From Aphidius gifuensis (taxonomy: Eukaryota > Arthropoda > Insecta > Hymenoptera > Braconidae), in NCBI RefSeq assembly GCF_014905175.1, contig NC_057793.1:12240369-12304368 (forward strand): 64,000 nucleotides of DNA. The letters are read 5' to 3'. Positions 24,874-33,750 of the stretch are shown here, piece after piece. The stretch's first letter is position 1. Every line of letters starts with the position of its first letter. Under the pieces are notes generated by a model. That model searched no databases. It was given only the letters and a program-made list of their open reading frames with translations, and was not told the origin of the DNA. The position numbers and the translations under genes were made by a program.

Positions 24874-25797
24874 TGTAACGTGATGTTGTCACGTCAACCT
24901 TAAATTCTATTTCTTTTCCCCCACATTTATATTGTAATAATAATTCTCTCCTCACTCGGCTTGCTGTTCCCACTCTTGCAAAAGAGAGGAGAAATAATGA
25001 GCCGAGGGAGTGGGAAGAGCGACTATATAGAGAGCTCAGCTCAACACAAGAGAGACAGCGTTAGAAAGCCTGAGAGGCCAAGTCACTCTCAGAGTCAGCG
25101 TTGGCCGTCCTTACGATGGACTTGTCACTTTGGGTTTTTGAGTTGCAAAGCCGAGAACCTTAATGTGAGTCCATTTAGGTCGTTCAAGGGTTCAATTCCA
25201 ATGTTGGTCTCGTCAAGTCAATCCACCAGCTATTAGCTGAGGTTGGCCTGAGAGATTGACATTTGGATGAGTTCACCTTTTTACGTGAGTCTCATGAGTA
25301 CTTTCCACCTTTTGGCTGGAGATTCATGAGGCGTTACAGTCCGAAAATTAGTATATAAGTTGTAGTAGTATTTAAGAGATAATTGAATAAATAACCAGTT
25401 TATTATTTTATTATATAAAATATCCTGAGTTCTGTCTATTATTTAAATTATTATAGTCAATTTCAGGTTAGATATTAGTGTTAAATTTACAGTAGATTCG
25501 AAGTCTTTACTCGGCCCTATCTACCATCACCAGCACACTGAGCGATTCTTGGGTGTCCTCGTAGGCTTTTTAATCATTCATTTCATTGGGGTTATTCGTA
25601 TTTTAATTGTTTTTCTTGATTTTGTAAAATAATAAATCCTGGTCGTGTACTTTTAACTGAGCCTTTTGTTGATTTTAGCGTAGAAAATCAACCCCCAATA
25701 ATGATATTTTATTTGTGTCACATGGAGAAAGGGTGACATTCGGTATTAGCCCGAGCAGGTATGTGCGTTTTCACATGAGTGAAAATGTCATGTTACA
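24874..25797 (+). repeat. 5' LTR (924 bp)
   Basis: Begins TGTAACGTGATG and ends TCATGTTACA (TG...CA with TGTAAC/GTTACA terminal inversion). Contains a TATATAA-like box near 25350. The short open frame at 24961-25236 is identical in both LTRs and is not a gene. Confidence 0.93.
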
Positions 25798-25799
25798 AA

Positions 25800-25817
25800 T
25801 GGCGCCCAAACAGGGAC
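25800..25817 (+). other. Primer-binding site, tRNA-Lys type
   Basis: TGGCGCCCAAACAGGGAC lies two bases after the 5' LTR. It is complementary to the 3' end of Lys tRNA, with one difference from the classic TGGCGCCCGAACAGGGAC site. Confidence 0.9.
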
Positions 25818-28204
25818 CTGACAAAAGAATTTACTCGTAAATTGTTTTGCCGGGTTCCTAAAAATTAGTTTAATTAGAATAGTCAAAAAAAAAAAAATAT
25901 AAAAGTCAAAAAAAAAAAAAAATTAAACCGATACAACAGACCAACATTTAAATTTAAGATTTTTGTGGGGAAATATTGTGTGTAAATTTGTGATTTTGTG
26001 CGGAAGAAAATTTTGTGGAAAAACAACAAATCGGAAATTAGTAAGTAAGGTAAAATCTTGTTGAAAGTGAATTTATTTACCGATGCCTGGAGGTTTAACG
26101 TCATATTGAGCAATTGATTTTAGTCTTGATCAGGTGAATTTATTTCCCATGCACCGACGTATAAATCCACTTCCAACAAGTAAAAGAAAAGTAGAAGTGA
26201 CAAGGAGATGTTGGTTTGCTTGTTGGAGTAATGTTGTTGGAGAAAAATGAGATACCTTTCGTCCACGAGACATTTTTTTTCCCAAGCTAACCAACGTGAA
26301 AGAATTCTATTGTTATCATTAAGTGTGAGGATTATTTTGTTGGAGAAAAATAAATTTATTTTTCCATCCACAAAATATCCTTTACATGATGACTAATAAT
26401 TCTAAAAATCAGGAGAATTATTTTTAGATTTATCGTGAGGTCATATTTGACCACTGGTAAATAAAATAATTCGTCCCTCATGATGTGTTAGCCGAATAAA
26501 AATTATTTATTCGAAGTCACATACATGGGCGAGCAAAAGTAATTATATATATATTTTCGTCCATCCGAGTTGAGAGTATATGTAAAATAAAGAAAACATT
26601 CACATATACTTGTACACTGGAGTTGGAATTATAGAAAAAAAAAAAAAAAAAAGAAAAAAAGAAGAAAACACACACACATACTTGTCCACTGAGATTGGAG
26701 GTACGTGTAAGAAAAAAAAAAGAAGAAAATATACCTATACATCTTCCATACGCGTGGAGATTTGTTTTGTCAAAAAAAAAAAAAAAAAAAAGTATAGGTA
26801 ATTATGACATGTATATATTGGAGACTAAATTTACCAGTGGGAGCGAGAGAGACAGACAAGTGACAAGAACCGGTTTCGTGCGTAGATAAGGGGGAGCATG
26901 AGAGTTGTACATGTGTCGTCAGCTTGTCAACCCCAAGTCTATAGCACGATGAATATTATTTTTAGAAAATTAAAATATTTTGGAATTTAATTTAATATTT
27001 AAAATAAATTTATTTTAAAGTATAAAATATTTATAGGTGTGAGAGGAGAGTTGAGAGAGAAATAAATATATTCCTTTCCTGTTTTCTTTCTCCCCTTGGT
27101 CCGAAATAAAAGAAATACAGGGTGGTCAAGAATTTTTAAAATAAATTAATAATATATTTTAAAATTGAAATATTGTTTTATTTTAAAAGTTAAAAATATT
27201 AAAAAAAAAAAAAAAAAAAAGAAAGAGAAGAAAATTTTTTGAGGGGAACACGCTGAGAGTTGCGAACTCAGGGGAAGCGGGTGACCGCGCATGCGCTATC
27301 CCACTCTAACACCGAGTCAGGGCCCCTTCGACAACTCGACATCACTCGTAAACTCTTGCTCACTAATAAAGTTTCGCTTAACATAGTCACGTTACCTGAC
27401 TGATTATTTGGCTTAAATTATTATTCCTCAGTTTCTGGATTAATTGTTATTCAATTATGTCCGAGATTGTGGATATAAAATTTATGTCACTATTAATCGT
27501 GGATAGAAATTTTTATTTTGTTTGCTTTATATTCTTTTAATAAATTTTATTTATTTTCACATCCACGATTGACTGGATGATCATCTCATTGATTAAACCC
27601 ATCATCGTTGGAGGAAAATAAAGCAAATATGTTTGTCTAAAATTTTTTTTATATATAAAAAAAAAAAAAAAAAAATTAGTTTTATAGATCTTCTTTGTTT
27701 TTACGTCCACGATGACTAGTTAATCATTTCTTGATTAAATTCGTCATCGTTGGAGAAAAATAAAGTTAAAATATGACATCCTTGTGTATGTTAACAATCT
27801 TACAAAATTTTACATCCATGGTGATTGGATATTCGAGTATCCGAATAATTCTGAAACCAGTGGAGTAATTTAAAGAGGAAAATTGATAAAATTTTTTTTT
27901 TTTTTATCCACATTTAATTTGTTTATTAAATGCTGGAAAAATTTTCAATTTTACCCATTGGCAATGTTAACGGGTAGGAGGATGGGCTGTCGAGGAGCTT
28001 GAGGAGAGAATGTCGACATTCTTGGGTGGGGGCAAGTGTTAGAGTAGGGATCGGCGCGCTGGCTTCCCACTCTAACTACCTTAGAACAACTATACAAGCT
28101 GAGACACAGTCAGCCCATGCTCACTCGCTCATCGTCCACTAAACTGCTCGGTTAGCATCATATTCAGTTACCTTTTCTTACCTCGAATATTCACTTAGCC
28201 TAAC
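25818..28204 (+). other. Long untranslated leader of the retrotransposon
   Basis: About 2.4 kb without a sizeable gene, unusually long. It holds A-rich microsatellite runs (26640-26800) and several ATC-CACGATGACTGG-like segments between 27540 and 27850. Two related GC-richer blocks lie at 27260-27330 and 27990-28090, each ending in CCCACTCTAAC. It may carry packaging or dimerisation signals, not recognisable by eye. Confidence 0.6.
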
Positions 28205-29962
28205 ATGGCTGATGGAGTCGAAGAAATTGATCAGAATCCAAGTGGGACCATTCCCAAGACTAGATCGAGGACTCGTACTGATGAATCAGTAGATTCGCAA
28301 GGGCAGGCCTCGGGTTCTAGTCAAACGGAGGTACCACTGGATGAAACATTAATTAAAACTCGTCGCGGTCGTAAAAAGAAAATAATTGAGGCACCAGTTA
28401 ACATTTTTATTACTGAACCATCCCCGGAACATGCAGAGGTAGTTACTCGTAGACAACCAACTCGCAGTGTCTCTCCGGTGGAATCAGTACATTCTACGGT
28501 ATCCGATTCGGAACTGATAAATCCACCGTCAAATAACCAATCAACTGAACCAGTAACTCGTGTTTCTGGTAAACCTACTATTACTTCTACGCAATCCATA
28601 TTAAATGAACCATTTTCACTTAATATTGGAGGTAAGAAGAGGTTGATTCACCAAGTAAATAACGAGCCGTCAAATAATATCACTGATTTCCATGCATTGC
28701 ATAGGATTCACGGTTATCACGACAGCTGTAATTTATGCATCCAGGAGAGAATCTTCTCAGATCCTCCTCCGGTACAGAAACCGGCAATAAAGCAAGTAAT
28801 TTCTGGTACATTGTCGTCCCAGGCTACTCAATCCTACGAGTTACCTCGTTTTGATGAGCAACGTCAGCGGAACAATACCGAAATTATTACGCGTCGTCAA
28901 TATCAGCCACGTACTCCACCGCAAGCATTAGAGAATTACCACCCACCTGACTCAGGTAGCATGTCAAATTTATTGAGAGTACTTGGAAGCTGGAAACTCA
29001 CGTTTTCTGGCTTATCCGGGGAAGATGTGGAGGAATTTCTTTACCGCGTTGAACAAGCTCGTGTGTGTACTCGCGCTAGTGACTATGATTTGATCCAGAC
29101 TTTATCATTCTGTATGAAAGGTCCTGCGTTAACATGGTACATGACTCATGCTGGAGAATTTAACTCATGGGATTCGGCTAAGTCAGCATTTTGTGCAAGC
29201 TTTTCCGACCCAGACTACCAGAGAGCTTTACGCGAGGAAATCGACAAAAGAGTCCAAGGTCCAAATGAACCTGTACGTGGATTTATCTCTTGTATGAGAG
29301 GTCTTTTCCAACGTACAGATCCACCATGGTCCGAAGATGAAAAGGTTCATTATACAATTCGAAATATGTTACCTCTCTTTCAACGTCAGATATCCGCTCG
29401 ATATTTTCCTACCATGTGGGATGTCGAGATGGAAGCTGTCCGCCAAGAGAAAATATCTCAATCATATCAAACACGTCGCTTACCACCCAGACCTGATCAA
29501 TCACTCTGTCCAAGCTTCGCTTGCCCTGGCAGTCGTACCAATTGGTCAGCCGCGACACGGAAAGTACAATCCATGGTAGATGATCCAGAGTGGACACCAG
29601 TGGAGTACCGTAACAAGGCAGACATTTTAGAAGAAGATGATATCTTCACTCTTCTTCGTGAGGCACTCCGCATTCGGAGGAGAAATCTTCCAGATTCAAG
29701 GCCTTCGGAAGGGCATAAATCTGTATCTTTCTCTAATCCAGTGTCGGAATGTCACGAACAACATGTACCCCAAGCATCACATTATCCGCCAGATTGTCAC
29801 GGATGTAACGCTTTGGAATGTTGGAATTGTAAACAACCTGGTCACGTATTCCGCCATTGCAAGGAACCACAGAAGAAATTCTGCTATCGTTGCAGGAAAC
29901 CGGACGTGACCATGTCTACATGTCCATTTTGTAACTCGGGAAACGCCAACGGGAGCACATAG
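28205..29962 (+). CDS. gag: Gag polyprotein of the LTR retrotransposon
   Basis: 585 codons from ATG at 28205, the first ATG of a long uninterrupted frame. It forms the nucleocapsid-like particle that packages element RNA. The N-terminal ~230 residues are low-complexity, Ser/Thr/Pro-rich and partly basic (RRGRKKK near residue 54). Residues about 255-420 form a retrotransposon capsid domain, with the characteristic GxxLTWY-type motif seen as GPALTWYMTHAG. A CCHC zinc knuckle CWNCKQPGHVFRHC lies near residue 540. A second Cys-rich motif (CYRCRKPDVTMSTCPFC) lacks the usual Gly-His spacing and may be a variant knuckle. The last codons overlap the protease frame and contain the slippery site. The frame is intact, consistent with recent activity. 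Confidence 0.92.
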   Translation: MADGVEEIDQNPSGTIPKTRSRTRTDESVDSQGQASGSSQTEVPLDETLIKTRRGRKKKIIEAPVNIFITEPSPEHAEVVTRRQPTRSVSPVESVHSTVSDSELINPPSNNQSTEPVTRVSGKPTITSTQSILNEPFSLNIGGKKRLIHQVNNEPSNNITDFHALHRIHGYHDSCNLCIQERIFSDPPPVQKPAIKQVISGTLSSQATQSYELPRFDEQRQRNNTEIITRRQYQPRTPPQALENYHPPDSGSMSNLLRVLGSWKLTFSGLSGEDVEEFLYRVEQARVCTRASDYDLIQTLSFCMKGPALTWYMTHAGEFNSWDSAKSAFCASFSDPDYQRALREEIDKRVQGPNEPVRGFISCMRGLFQRTDPPWSEDEKVHYTIRNMLPLFQRQISARYFPTMWDVEMEAVRQEKISQSYQTRRLPPRPDQSLCPSFACPGSRTNWSAATRKVQSMVDDPEWTPVEYRNKADILEEDDIFTLLREALRIRRRNLPDSRPSEGHKSVSFSNPVSECHEQHVPQASHYPPDCHGCNALECWNCKQPGHVFRHCKEPQKKFCYRCRKPDVTMSTCPFCNSGNANGST

Positions 29963-30585
29963 AGCCGAAACATGAGTCTCTCGAGTTCATCCCAAATAAT
30001 ACATCGGCAAATAATAATTTTACGGAAGCGAACGTAAAGAAAGTACCTTGGAGATTCGCTTCTAATCTTAAAGCATTATCCGTTGAAAAAAAAGAAGCAT
30101 TGACTAAAGGATTACCTCCTGAAGAGAAAACTCCAAAGGATAATCCGTCGGTCAATCACGTTCCATCACTTAAACCTTTAGCTTTCCACCTAGACATAAC
30201 AGTAGGACCGTTGACCATCCGAGCTCTCGTAGACTCTGGAGCCAATCGTACCTTTGCTGGGGCGGATGCTATACGCCTAATGGCACAAGCAGGTATTGAA
30301 CAACATGTCATCACACCTCGATACGTAATGACTGCGAGTGGTCAACTGGAAACAATCAAAACGGCAGTATCTATGGAGGTTGCTATTGAAGGCAAATCCG
30401 TTCAAATGGATGCCCTTGTTTTACCTACCCTGTCAGAAGATTTTATATTAGGAGCGGACTTCCTACAATCTTCTGGCATGGTGATAAATTTTGGCAACCG
30501 ATCCTGGCACTACCAAGAAACTCCAGATAATATATTTCTGTTTGTACCAATGGATAAAATCCAACAGCTCATATACATTGAATAA
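29935..30585 (+). CDS. pro: Protease domain, expressed by -1 frameshift from gag
   Basis: Open in the -1 frame from 29935 to the stop at 30585, with no suitable ATG near its start, so expression by frameshifting is likely. Residues read IRALVDSGANRTFAG, the active-site Asp-Ser-Gly-Ala of retropepsins; a flap-like stretch and an LILGxDFL-like motif (FILGADFL) follow about 75 residues later. The frame ends shortly after this with no polymerase domains, the reverse of a normal pol gene. This protease would cleave Gag in the particle. Intact. Confidence 0.88.
   Translation, partial: LGKRQREHIEPKHESLEFIPNNTSANNNFTEANVKKVPWRFASNLKALSVEKKEALTKGLPPEEKTPKDNPSVNHVPSLKPLAFHLDITVGPLTIRALVDSGANRTFAGADAIRLMAQAGIEQHVITPRYVMTASGQLETIKTAVSMEVAIEGKSVQMDALVLPTLSEDFILGADFLQSSGMVINFGNRSWHYQETPDNIFLFVPMDKIQQLIYIE
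29938..29944 (+). promoter_or_regulatory. -1 ribosomal frameshift heptamer GGGAAAC
   Basis: G GGA AAC lies in exact slippery phase relative to gag. It falls inside the 28-base window (29935-29962) where the gag frame and the -1 frame are both open. A -1 slip joins the gag and protease frames. GGGAAAC is an established retroviral slippery heptamer. Confidence 0.8.
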
Positions 30586-31198
30586 TATTGAGTTGAAGTG
30601 GGCCAACTAGTCCTGAAGAAGACCTACCCATTGTCTCATGGAGCCAAATATTACTCAGCGTGGTTGGAAAAGAACCATATGAAGGACCGTTCATGACTGA
30701 AAGCCAATTATCAACATCTGATTCAAAGCCATGGGTGCCAGCCTCAACAACATCAAAGAAGAGCCCACCCAAAAATTGAAATTAAAAAGAAAATATATAT
30801 ATTTGTTGTATAAAAAATTGTAATCCAGACTTGTTGCAACGTGGTTATAAGTGTTTGTGCTGGTGTTCGATTTTGCAATCGTATAAAAAAAAAAAAAAGG
30901 GGAATATGACATGGGTGGTCACCATACCTCGAACTGTAATGTTACTTTGGTTAAAACTATAAATAATGTACACTGCTGTTCAAGTCATTAAAAATCTGAT
31001 AAAAAAAAAAAAAAAAAAAAAAAAACATATATAGACGTACACGCTGTTTAGTCGTCCAAAGAAAAGGGGTTTACCAAAGTAACATTAACTTCAACACATT
31101 CAAACCGAAGCCTGTCATATCTCATCAATTGGGTTGCGATTGCATGTTGAACACTTCATCATGAACATAAATAACTAATCATTGCATACTACGTCTGG
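30586..31198 (+). other. 3' non-coding region of the retrotransposon
   Basis: About 610 bases between the protease stop and the polypurine tract, where reverse transcriptase, RNase H and integrase would be expected. No remnant of them can be seen. Contains A runs near 30880 and 31000. Confidence 0.7.
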
Positions 31199-31224
31199 AA
31201 AGAGAGGAGGGAATAAGGAGGAGG
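31199..31224 (+). other. Polypurine tract
   Basis: AAAGAGAGGAGGGAATAAGGAGGAGG, with a single T interrupting the purine run, ends one base before the 3' LTR. This is the expected plus-strand priming site. Confidence 0.85.
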
Positions 31225-31225
31225 T

Positions 31226-32149
31226 TGTAACGTGATGTTGTCACGTCAACCTTAAATTCTATTTCTTTTCCCCCACATTTATATTGTAATAATAATTTTC
31301 TCCTCACTCGGCTTGCTGTTCCCACTCTTGCAAAAGAGAGGAGAAAGAATGAGCCGAGGGAGTGGGAAGAGCGACTATATAGAGAGCTCAGCTCAACACA
31401 AGAGAGACAGCGTTAGAAAGCCTGAGAGGCCAAGTCACTCTCAGAGTCAGCGTTGGCCGTCCTTACGATGGACTTGTCACTTTGGGTTTTTGAGTTGCAA
31501 AGCCGAGAACCTTAATGTGAGTCCATTTAGGTCGTTCAAGGGTTCAATTCCAATGTTGGTCTCGTCAAGTCAATCCACCAGCTATTAGCTGAGGTTGGCC
31601 TGAGAGATTGACATTTGGATGAGTTCACCTTTTTACGTGAGTCTCATGAGTACTTTCCACCTTTTGGCTGGAGATTCATGAGGCGTTACAGTCCGAAAAT
31701 TAGTATATAAGTTGTAGTAGTATTTAAGAGATAATTGAATAAATAACCAGTTTATTATTTTATTATATAAAATATCCTGAGTTCTGTCTATTATTTAAAT
31801 TATTATAGTCAATTTCAGGTTAGATATTAGTGTTAAATTTACAGTAGATTCGAAGTCTTTACTCGGCCCTATCTACCATCACCAGCACACTGAGCGATTC
31901 TTGGGTGTCCTCGTAGGCTTTTTAATCATTCATTTCATTGGGGTTATTCGTATTTTAATTGTTTTTCTTGATTTTGTAAAATAATAAATCCTGGTCGTGT
32001 ACTTTTAACTGAGCCTTTTGTTGATTTTAGCGTAGAAAATCAACCCCCAATAATGATATTTTATTTGTGTCACATGGAGAAAGGGTGACATTCGGTATTA
32101 GCCCGAGCAGGTATGTGCGTTTTCACATGAGTGAAAATGTCATGTTACA
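31226..32149 (+). repeat. 3' LTR (924 bp)
   Basis: Same length and sequence as the 5' LTR. The two differences I see are in the first 130 bases (AATTCTCTCC/AATTTTCTCC and AAATAATGAG/AAAGAATGAG). Confidence 0.93.
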
Positions 32150-32340
32150 GCATATCTACCAAAAAGATTTGCTACACATTTTAATCAAGATGATCTAGAA
32201 TTTAAGGAGCTAGAAAATGCTGTCAAGAAAGGAACACCAACCATGGTTCTCGATGGCGAAAATAATCAAGATGTATTATTAGATGATAGTACATATAATC
32301 TACATGATTTCGATGATGATGATGAGGTAATGTGAATAAA

Positions 32341-32794
32341 TTAAATAAACAAATACAATAAAACCAAATTATTTTCAATTGTTTTTTTATTTATTAAAAA
32401 TTATTAGTTATAATTAATTTATGTTAACTTTTGTACTATTCCACTTATTGGTCTATATTAGTAGAAGGAGGCTCTTCTGGGCACCCTCAGGAATGCGGCT
32501 CCCCCTCCTCCCCTCGTGTGTGTTGTGCATGGGCCTATAGTACAGGGCCCGGAGTAAAAATAAAATAGTAAGGGTGCGAGTGAGAGGTATGTGTGTGGGG
32601 GTCGCATGGGTTGTATAGTATAGGAATAGGTTGAATGAATAAGGGCGCGTAGTAAAATAAAAATGCATGGGTGACGTCACGGGGCAAAGTACATATAATA
32701 TTATTCTTATCCTATGGAAATAAATTTTAAGACTATTTTTAAATATAAATTAAATTTTTATTTTCTCAAATTTTTATTTTTTACAATTTTTATT
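32341..32794. other. Spacer between two convergent relic genes
   Basis: AT-rich flanks around a GC-richer centre (32460-32690) containing GGCACCCTCAGGAATGCGG and a GTGTGTGTTGTGCATGGG run. A 75-codon minus frame here has no recognisable domain. It follows the polyadenylation signal of the split gene. Confidence 0.35.
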
Positions 32795-33500
32795 TCAAAC
32801 ATCAGTTTCATCCACACCGTGTATACTTCCAGGATAATCTATTTCAGGCTCACGAAGTGTACGTAAATGTTCTGGTATAGCAACAATCTCCTCATAATTT
32901 CTTTGTTTAACAAATTCATATCTATTTTCCATCCACTTTCTTATTTGACGCACAACTTGGAGGGCGCATCCTGTTTCTTTCTGTAACCCATGGTGAATAC
33001 AGGTTGTTGACGGTGGTAATTGTTTGATAAATTCCGGCCAAAATTTCTCTTTATCAACATCTCTGGTTGCCGTGCATAGTACTTTCTCGAGATATTCACA
33101 GGATTCATTGCCGGAACTTAAAATAAGTCTGCTTTTTGATGCGAGGGTCCTTAAAACTTGTGATGACTTGTGATGACTTGTGCTTCCTCAGACTCACCAT
33201 CGAACCAATTTATTTTTAGTCTACGGGTACGCTTCAGGTTTTCATAACGGCCATACGCTGAGAGTGTTGTAAAGTGGCAAGGTGGCGTTAAAAGCCAATG
33301 ACCAGCTATTTTTTCATTTATACCAAACACAGCAATTTCTTTTGGTGAAAAAGTAAAATTTTTTTCTACCAAACCAAGAACAACAATAGCGATATCCATG
33401 ACGGTCAAATAAAGACTGAAGTAGTTTTCGAAAACACAGATAAATCCATAATCTTATTATGATTATTATTATAGAGGTAGGGGAAAAAAATATACAAGTC
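32795..33500 (-). pseudogene. Transposon-associated protein of unknown function, frameshifted
   Basis: Two adjoining minus-strand frames belong together. The upstream one (to 33151) begins near MTVMDIAIVVLGLVEKNF and contains the motif LLTPPCHFTTL. The downstream one (about 33150-32795) is rich in Cys/His (TCIHHGLQKETGCAL). They are separated by a tandem duplication of about 11 bases (CTTGTGATGA repeated, 33156-33182) that shifts the frame. The pattern resembles an uncharacterised protein often seen next to arthropod mobile elements. I cannot name a function. At the left end of the Polinton gene series, convergent with the split small gene. Confidence 0.5.
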
Positions 33501-33750
33501 AAATTATTTTCAAATACAAGGAATTAATTATTATTATTTTTATTTATTTATTTATATTTCAAATACAATCATTCATTATTATTATTTATTTAATTTTTTT
33601 TAAATACAAGGAATTCATTATTTTTTTTTTTATTTATTATTATTATTATTATTTTTATTTATTTTTTTTTTAGAATACAAGTCATTTATCATTATAGTTA
33701 TTTATTCTCTTTTAAATACAAATCATTCATTCATTATTTAAAATTATTTT

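Larger units (their letters stand above)
24874..32149 (+). mobile_element. Young non-autonomous LTR retrotransposon (gag-pro only)
   Basis: Complete element of 7276 bp flanked by a 4-bp target duplication GCAT (24870-24873 and 32150-32153). It has two 924-bp LTRs, a tRNA-Lys-type primer site, a 2.4-kb leader, gag, protease in the -1 frame, a polypurine tract and the 3' LTR. No reverse transcriptase, RNase H or integrase is encoded, so mobilisation needs a helper. The LTRs differ at only about two positions, indicating very recent insertion. Lys-type priming and 4-bp duplications fit Ty3/gypsy elements such as the Osvaldo/Ulysses group (inference). Confidence 0.93.
24541..32340 (+). pseudogene. 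Small spliced gene split by an LTR retrotransposon
   Basis: The leader ends at donor GTAAGT (24605). The 101-base intron ends CAG at 24705 and an ATG follows at 24715. The first frame (25 codons, very Lys-rich) ends in an ATGA overlap with a second ATG at 24789. The second frame runs into the retrotransposon at 24873 and resumes, in the same phase, at 32154. It ends at 32333-32335 with a strongly acidic tail (DFDDDDEVM), followed by AATAAA. The host reading frame is exactly restored if the element and one GCAT copy are ignored. The middle has a short beta-rich segment ending LPKRFA. I do not recognise the family with confidence; a small nucleic-acid-binding (OB-like) protein of the Polinton is a guess. 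Function lost or sharply reduced by the insertion. Confidence 0.6.

Noticed and set aside
28321..30155. Several 60-92 codon frames overlapping gag and protease
   Set aside because: Shadows of the real gag and protease frames on other frames or strands.
24961..31588. Two 91-codon near-identical frames
   Set aside because: Both lie at the same place within the two LTRs of one retrotransposon; untranslated LTR sequence.
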